This document shows, piece after piece, positions 8,124-11,875 of a stretch of DNA of 11,875 nucleotides (the first letter of the stretch is position 1; the number at the start of each line of letters is the position of its first letter). The notes beneath the pieces were generated by a model. It saw only the letters and a list, made by a program, of their open reading frames with translations. It had not been told where the DNA came from and made no database searches. The DNA comes from CAYSBE01 sp046309355 (lineage in GTDB: Bacteria > Bacteroidota > Bacteroidia > UKL13-3): NCBI GenBank assembly GCA_046309355.1, contig JBKCPL010000045.1, positions 1 through 11,875 on the forward strand, in the 5' to 3' direction. The translations under genes were made by a program, and so were the position numbers.

Positions 8124-8927
8124 ATGAAACACGCACTTGTAGTTATTTTTAGCGCGCTGCTGCTTTCATCCTGCCAGGAAGTAATAGACATTGATACACC
8201 ACCGGCTGCGAATAAACTGGTGGTAGAAGGTGTAATCAGTACAGAAACGGATAGCAGTTTTGTAAGGCTTACCCGCACACTCGGTTATTTTGATAATACA
8301 TCACCTATACCAACGGTAGAGAATGCCACTGTAACTGTAAACGGGGTGGCCTTTACACATGTTGCCAATGGAATATACAAAGCACCATCACCCTATTCAG
8401 GGAGCATAAATACACGGTATAATCTGAATGTTGTTTATGAAGGCAAAACATACACATCAACCACGATGCTGGAACCGGGTTTTGATGTGGACACCATTTA
8501 CTCAGTATTTAAGCCGGCATCAGGTTTTATTCCTGAAGGCTATGCGGTAAAGTATGAAGCCACCGACAATAGGCCGAGAATACGTTACACGTACTTCAAG
8601 TTTGGGTTCAAAAATGACGAAGACACCAAAGGCAAAGATTCCATCTTCGACCTCAGGGTGTTTTTTGACAACAAAGATTTTCCGTTAAATGCACCGTATG
8701 AGTTTGAATTGCCTTTATATCGATTCAAGGAAGGCGATAGCTGCATTCTGATTTTCCGCAGCATTGATGAACCGGTGTTTCGCTACCTAAGTTCAATTCA
8801 GGGTTCGGGCGGCAACGCATTCTTTGGTTCGCCACCGGCCAATTTGCCCACCAATATTACGGGCGATGCATTGGGCTTATTTGCTGCATATGATGTGAAG
8901 CGTTACCGCATGCGTATCATAAAGTAA
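8124..8927 (+). CDS. DUF4249-like lipoprotein, partner of the TonB-dependent receptor
   Basis: This is a 267-residue protein. The N-terminal signal ends in a lipobox LSSC (Cys17), followed by the acidic stretch QEVIDID, which may act as a surface-export signal in this phylum. The mature start (KLVVEGVISTETDSSFVRLTRT) matches DUF4249 proteins as I remember them: a beta-rich domain carrying VENATVTVNG, then NLNVVYEGKTYTSTTML. Such proteins are regularly encoded next to TonB-dependent receptors with a CarboxypepD_reg domain, and are presumed to help capture ligand on the outer membrane. The function has not been demonstrated to my knowledge. The gene follows the receptor gene by 3 bp, so it is co-transcribed. 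Its 3' end overlaps the convergent GNAT gene by 11 bp, leaving no room for a separate terminator. Confidence 0.85.
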   Translation: MKHALVVIFSALLLSSCQEVIDIDTPPAANKLVVEGVISTETDSSFVRLTRTLGYFDNTSPIPTVENATVTVNGVAFTHVANGIYKAPSPYSGSINTRYNLNVVYEGKTYTSTTMLEPGFDVDTIYSVFKPASGFIPEGYAVKYEATDNRPRIRYTYFKFGFKNDEDTKGKDSIFDLRVFFDNKDFPLNAPYEFELPLYRFKEGDSCILIFRSIDEPVFRYLSSIQGSGGNAFFGSPPANLPTNITGDALGLFAAYDVKRYRMRIIK

Positions 8928-9432
8928 GTTTCATCATATAATCTTCACACCATCTTTCGCCCAACTGAAACTGTCGGGTATCAAACACTTCAAAACCAAA
9001 TTTGCGGTAGAAATTTACCGCACGTTCATTTTCCTGCCACACACCCAAAAATAGTTTTTCAAAACCATGTTGTTTGCAAACCTGAATCGCCTGTTGCATC
9101 AGTGCTGCTCCGGTTTTAGTATCCCAGTACGATTTGAGTACATATATTTTTTCCAACTCTGCAACCTTACCGGAAAGTTTAGGATGGGTTTGGTTAAATA
9201 TGAGTTTGAGATAACCGACAACTTCGCCATTTACACTAGCGATAGCAAAATAATACTGCTGCGTATTTGCAAGCTGCACGGATATCACCTGTGTATCATA
9301 CGCTTTTTTGATGTATGCCTGAATATCTTCTTCGGTATTGTAAGGGCGAAAAGTTTCGTAAAACGTGTCGGCAGCCAGTTGGCATAAAGCCGCTACATCA
9401 TTTACGCTTGACTGTTTTATTTCGCAATGCAT
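8917..9432 (-). CDS. GNAT family N-acetyltransferase, PaiA-like
   Basis: This is a 171-residue protein of GNAT size. The N-terminus (LAADTFYETFRPYNTEEDIQAYI, 19-41) and the end strongly resemble Bacillus PaiA, a polyamine N-acetyltransferase, as I recall that sequence. Motif A is present as ELEKIYV (92-98). The following acetyl-CoA loop reads YWDTKTGAAL (102-111) where Q/RxxGxG/A is expected, so its first Gly is missing and only the last Gly is clear. Motif B is GVWQENERAVNFYRKFGF (130-147), well conserved. It would transfer an acetyl group from acetyl-CoA to an amine, perhaps spermidine, in the cytoplasm. The gene overlaps the end of the upstream DUF1801-like gene by 35 bp on the same strand, suggesting co-transcription. 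The enzyme class is firm and the polyamine substrate is inferred. Confidence 0.85.
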   Translation of the reverse strand: MHCEIKQSSVNDVAALCQLAADTFYETFRPYNTEEDIQAYIKKAYDTQVISVQLANTQQYYFAIASVNGEVVGYLKLIFNQTHPKLSGKVAELEKIYVLKSYWDTKTGAALMQQAIQVCKQHGFEKLFLGVWQENERAVNFYRKFGFEVFDTRQFQLGERWCEDYMMKLTL

Positions 9433-9799
9433 ATTTCTTCAATCTGTTTCGGGTTTCAATGGCGTCTGCAATATAGCCAACAATCACTTCATCGCTAGGT
9501 TCATTTTCTGATTGGATATAGAGGTGTTTGATCATCGTTTGCCCTTCTTTGGCAACAAGCAAACCGGCCTCGTCCTTCATGTGATATCCATCAACAAAAC
9601 CGATAAGTGGAAATTTCTTTTTATGTAAACTCAAATACAACAACATGCCGTTATAATCATAAAATGGCGTGCGGTAGCGGAATGTTTCTGAGATTTCGGG
9701 AAAGGTGAGCAGCAATGCACGAATCTCTGCAAAGCGGGTTCGTATGCAGTTTTCTTCCAACTGATGGAGGTATGTTGAAACTTTTACATGTGCAAGCAT
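9398..9799 (-). CDS. DUF1801-like protein
   Basis: This protein has 133 residues from the ATG at 9799. A TTG start at 9805 would add two residues. A helical N-terminus (about 1-35) is followed by ETFRYRTPFYDYNGMLLYLS (38-57), KKFPLIGFVDGYHM (61-74) and a basic C-terminal helix. The pattern of a sheet carrying a conserved Phe-Tyr and Pro-Leu-Ile-Gly recalls the DUF1801/YdhG family, small proteins of unclear function. No catalytic motif is evident. The downstream GNAT gene starts inside this gene (35 bp overlap), so the two form a small operon. A TAnnTTTG match lies 3 nt before the ATG, implying a very short or absent leader. The family assignment rests on remembered similarity. Confidence 0.65.
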   Translation of the reverse strand: MLAHVKVSTYLHQLEENCIRTRFAEIRALLLTFPEISETFRYRTPFYDYNGMLLYLSLHKKKFPLIGFVDGYHMKDEAGLLVAKEGQTMIKHLYIQSENEPSDEVIVGYIADAIETRNRLKKYALRNKTVKRK

Positions 9800-9802
9800 G
9801 CA

Positions 9803-9810
9803 CAAATATA
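9803..9810 (-). promoter_or_regulatory. Possible -7 promoter element for the DUF1801/GNAT operon
   Basis: TATATTTG on the minus strand matches the Bacteroidota -7 consensus TAnnTTTG. It lies 3 nt before the ATG at 9799, so transcription would start about at the start codon. No good -33 TTTG is visible at the usual distance, so this call is tentative. Confidence 0.35.
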
Positions 9811-9839
9811 AATAATTGAAAATTAGTTTAATACATGAA

Positions 9840-9888
9840 TACTATCCATGAAAATCAAAAATAGTATTTTCATATTTCATGGATAGTA
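9840..9888. repeat. Palindromic element, left copy, before the ATPase gene
   Basis: TACTATCCATGAAA at 9840-9853 is perfectly complementary to 9875-9888. Inside, a second stem (AAAATA 9858-9863 with TATTTT 9865-9870) shares the same centre at 9864, separated from the outer stem by a 4-nt mismatch on each side. The element could form a two-tier hairpin. Its inner 10-bp arms (ATCCATGAAA) and 21-nt arm spacing recur in the copy at 11068-11108. It ends 13 bp before the ATPase start codon and overlaps the likely -33 region of its promoter. Confidence 0.85.
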
Positions 9889-9889
9889 C

Positions 9890-9897
9890 TAGCTTTG
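9890..9897 (+). promoter_or_regulatory. Likely -7 promoter element for the ATPase gene
   Basis: TAGCTTTG is a perfect TAnnTTTG match, with TTTT at 9867-9870 as a three-of-four -33 match 19 nt upstream. Only 4 nt separate it from the ATG at 9902, so the transcript would be leaderless or nearly so. The -33 part lies inside the left palindrome. Confidence 0.5.
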
Positions 9898-9901
9898 TAG
9901 C

Positions 9902-11068
9902 ATGATTAACAGGGAAATACAAAAAAGGTTGTTGCAAGTACTCGGGAAATTTCCGGTGGTAGCCATATTGGGTCCGAGGCAGGTAGGCAAAACCACACTT
10001 GCACGAAATCTTACCAAAGCTCTCAAAAAACCATCGGTATATATCGACCTTGAAAAACCGAGTGACTATGAAAAACTGAATCGTGCTGAATATTATTTGC
10101 AAGGCGTGGCTGATCATTGTGTAATTATTGATGAAGTACAGCGTAAGCCTGAGCTTTTTGCATTGCTGCGTGCCCTGGTGGATGAACACCGCAAACCGGC
10201 CCGTTTTCTGCTGCTGGGATCGGCTTCGCCCGAGTTGGTAAAAGGCGTTACTGAAACACTTACCGGACGTATATTTTACTCACACCTTCATCCCATAGGA
10301 TTAGCAGAAGCACTGCCCAAATACAAACTCGACAAACATTGGTTCAGGGGCGGATTTCCTGATGCGCTTACTGCCCGAACCGATAAAGACTTTGCCGATT
10401 GGATGGATGCGTATATTTCGTCTTATGTAAAGCGTGAATTAAGCAGTTTGTTCGACACCAATCTTTCATCCAATATCATTCAGCAATTCTGGATGATGCT
10501 GGCCAATGCCAACTCCGGTATCTGGAGTGCTCAGGATTTTGCCCGCTCTGTGGGTGTAAGTGCACCTACTATCAACCGATACCTTGATTTTCTGGAAGCG
10601 GCATTTTTAGTTACTCGCCTGCCTGCGTGGCATATAAATATTAGCAAACGTGTGGTAAAATCACCAAAGATTTATATATCAGATAGCGGCTTGCTGCACC
10701 GCTTGTGCCGTATTGGAAATATGAAGCAGCTGCGCGAAAATGTAGTCATTGGTTCTTCATGGGAAGGGTATGTGATACAACAGGTACTACAGTATAAACC
10801 CGATGACCTGGATGCGTACTATTACCGCACACACAATAAAGCGGAAGTGGATTTGGTATTGGTGCGTGGAAATAAGCCAATAGCCTGCATTGAAATTAAA
10901 GTAGGAAACAACCCGAGTATCACCAAAGGTGTTTATGAATGTATTGAAGATTTGAAGACTGCAAAAAATTACATCATCACTCCGGATAGCGACACGTACA
11001 AATACGACAAAAACATCACTGTTTACGCGCTATACCGATTTTTGATAAAAGAATTACCGAAATTGTAA
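9902..11068 (+). CDS. AAA ATPase with DUF4143 C-terminal domain (AAA_14 family)
   Basis: This is a 388-residue protein. The N-terminal ATPase domain carries Walker A GPRQVGKTT (24-32), Walker B VIIDEVQ (74-80) and a sensor-like LLLGSAS (103-109). A winged-helix-like stretch (about 207-245, with SAQDFARSVGVSAPTINRYL) follows. The DUF4143 region ends in KAEVDLVLVRG and IEIKVG, giving D317, E331 and K333 in the spacing of a PD-(D/E)xK nuclease-like core. No signal peptide is present, so it is cytoplasmic. Proteins of this family are common and often multi-copy in bacteria, and their function is mostly unknown. DNA binding and nuclease activity are inferences from motifs. All core motifs are intact and the length is normal, so the gene looks functional. 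The two palindromes at its ends are its most unusual feature. Confidence 0.92.
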   Translation: MINREIQKRLLQVLGKFPVVAILGPRQVGKTTLARNLTKALKKPSVYIDLEKPSDYEKLNRAEYYLQGVADHCVIIDEVQRKPELFALLRALVDEHRKPARFLLLGSASPELVKGVTETLTGRIFYSHLHPIGLAEALPKYKLDKHWFRGGFPDALTARTDKDFADWMDAYISSYVKRELSSLFDTNLSSNIIQQFWMMLANANSGIWSAQDFARSVGVSAPTINRYLDFLEAAFLVTRLPAWHINISKRVVKSPKIYISDSGLLHRLCRIGNMKQLRENVVIGSSWEGYVIQQVLQYKPDDLDAYYYRTHNKAEVDLVLVRGNKPIACIEIKVGNNPSITKGVYECIEDLKTAKNYIITPDSDTYKYDKNITVYALYRFLIKELPKL

Positions 11069-11108
11069 TCCATGAAAAATGAAAGTTATATTTTCGAATT
11101 TCATGGAT
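11068..11108. repeat. Palindromic element, right copy, after the ATPase gene
   Basis: ATCCATGAAA at 11068-11077 is perfectly complementary to 11099-11108 across a 21-nt spacer. An inner stem centred on the same point (11088) pairs GAAA 11081-11084 with TTTT/C 11092-11095, plus flanking wobble pairs. The spacer is only about 13 of 21 identical to that of the left copy, yet the hairpin layout is the same. It starts on the last base of the ATPase stop codon and ends 5 bp from the purL stop. It has no T-run, so it is not a typical intrinsic terminator. Confidence 0.85.
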
Positions 11109-11113
11109 GTGTG

Positions 11114-11875
11114 TTACGCCAATTTACTTTCTAACGAAGTTAGATAGGTATTTTTATACTGCTCGGTTTTGCCGAAGTCAGCACCGGCTATTTGAATATT
11201 TCCTCCAGTTACGGTACCTAATTTTTCCAGCTTCACTCCGCTGTCCTGCATCAATTTTTCAAATGCAGCTACATTGCTTGTTGATACCGAAACCACAATG
11301 CGGCTTTGGGCTTCGCCAAAAAGGAACGCATCGTTGCGTAAGGTTGCGTTGGGTTTAGCAATTTCAAATCCTAAGTTGTTTGGCATGGCGCTTTCCAGCA
11401 AGCTGATAAACAATCCGCCTTCGCTTATATCGTGTGCTGATTGGATTAAATCATTTGAAATGGCTTTGCTTGTAGCTTGTTGCACGGCAAATTCTTCATC
11501 GAGGTTAAATGCAGGAGCAGGCGAGAGTTGCACCTTGTGCTGCGAAACTAAGTATTGCGATGAAGCAATATCATTTTTCGATTCACCTATCAGGTAAATC
11601 ACATCACCGGCTTGTTTGAAATCAAGTGTCATGTGTTTTTTGCCATCGCGAATCAATCCCACCATGCCGATAGTTGGAGTTGGGAATACCGCATCATTGT
11701 CGCTGCTTTGGTTATAAAAACTTACGTTGCCACCCGTTACAGGTGTATCGAATTTTTTACACGCTTCGCCCATGCCTTTGATGGCATGCACAAATTGGTA
11801 ATACACTTCTTTGTTGTATGGATTTCCAAAATTCAAACAGTTGGTAACGGCTGCAGGTTCAGCACCTGAACACAC
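11114..11875 (-). CDS. purL: Phosphoribosylformylglycinamidine synthase PurL, C-terminal part, 5' partial
   Basis: The frame runs off the right edge; about 254 C-terminal codons of an expected roughly 740 are visible. PurL converts FGAR, ATP and glutamine (or ammonia) to FGAM in de novo purine synthesis in the cytoplasm. Diagnostic segments, numbered from the first complete codon in the window, are CSGAEPAAVTNCLNFGNP (2-19), TGGNVSFYN (47-55), HDISEGGL (148-155, the AIRS-family D-x-S-x-GGL motif) and FGEAQSRIVVSV (186-197). These place it in the PurM/PurL ATP-grasp-independent AIRS family, large-subunit type. Whether the full protein carries a glutaminase domain cannot be seen: no glutaminase follows the C-terminus here, so this is the stand-alone PurL arrangement. 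The stop is 5 bp from the right palindrome. Confidence 0.93.
   Translation of the reverse strand: MCSGAEPAAVTNCLNFGNPYNKEVYYQFVHAIKGMGEACKKFDTPVTGGNVSFYNQSSDNDAVFPTPTIGMVGLIRDGKKHMTLDFKQAGDVIYLIGESKNDIASSQYLVSQHKVQLSPAPAFNLDEEFAVQQATSKAISNDLIQSAHDISEGGLFISLLESAMPNNLGFEIAKPNATLRNDAFLFGEAQSRIVVSVSTSNVAAFEKLMQDSGVKLEKLGTVTGGNIQIAGADFGKTEQYKNTYLTSLESKLA

Larger units (their letters stand above)
9840..11108 (+). mobile_element. Candidate cassette: ATPase gene bracketed by two matching palindromes
   Basis: A single ORF (9902-11068) is flanked on each side by a palindrome with perfect 10-bp ATCCATGAAA arms and 21-nt spacing. The plus-strand unit separates minus-strand purL from the minus-strand DUF1801/GNAT operon. 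No transposase and no clear target duplication are visible, so mobility is inferred. Alternatives are a self-regulated gene or two copies of a dispersed repeat. Confidence 0.35.

Noticed and set aside
9902..11068. ATPase gene as a transposase or defence effector
   Set aside because: No DDE, HUH or recombinase motif is visible and no partner defence gene is adjacent. The motifs support only an AAA ATPase with a nuclease-like C-terminal core.
11068..11108. Right palindrome as a rho-independent terminator
   Set aside because: The stem is AT-rich, the spacer is long and no T-run follows on either strand. The same element also occurs before the ATPase gene, where a terminator makes little sense.
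9830..11118. Target-site duplication flanking the ATPase cassette
   Set aside because: The bases just outside the two palindromes (TGAA on the left, GTGTG on the right) do not match, so no duplication can be claimed.

Overview
The window looks like a piece of a Bacteroidota chromosome, probably from the Chitinophagia/Sphingobacteriia side, though rank below phylum is a guess. The evidence is a type IX secretion C-terminal sorting domain, a TonB-dependent receptor with an N-terminal carboxypeptidase-regulatory-like domain followed by a DUF4249-type lipoprotein, and two good matches to the Bacteroidota -7 promoter element TAnnTTTG. The DNA is moderately AT-rich and densely packed. No rRNA, tRNA, CRISPR array or recognisable transposase gene is visible, and no gene-free stretch exceeds 300 bases.

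Layout. (1) 2-415 is the tail of a large secreted protein with a type B T9SS sorting domain, closed by a strong intrinsic terminator. (2) 513-4725 is a two-gene operon of exported amidohydrolase-superfamily proteins. The first gene has two tandem domains and the second has one. Of the three domains only the C-terminal half of the first protein keeps the metal ligands. (3) 4730-5134, minus strand, is a small lipoprotein with a beta-rich domain. (4) 5182-8927 is a tight plus-strand run: Nudix hydrolase, TonB-dependent receptor, DUF4249-like lipoprotein. The last two are an outer-membrane receptor and lipoprotein pair. (5) 8917-9799, minus strand, holds a DUF1801-like gene overlapping a downstream PaiA-like GNAT acetyltransferase gene. 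(6) 9840-11108 is a plus-strand AAA ATPase gene (AAA_14 plus DUF4143, with a PD-(D/E)xK-like motif), bracketed exactly by two copies of a palindromic element. (7) 11114-11875, minus strand, is the C-terminal third of purL (purine biosynthesis), cut by the window edge.

Most of the content is ordinary accessory and housekeeping genes. The part that stands out is the ATPase cassette. Its two flanking palindromes share perfectly matching 10-bp arms, the same 21-nt arm spacing and the same two-tier hairpin layout. One sits 13 bp before the start codon and the other begins on the last base of the stop codon. The cassette lies on the plus strand between two minus-strand genes, as an insertion would. 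Whether it is a mobile unit, a self-regulated gene, or a gene that happens to lie between two dispersed repeats cannot be settled from one locus.
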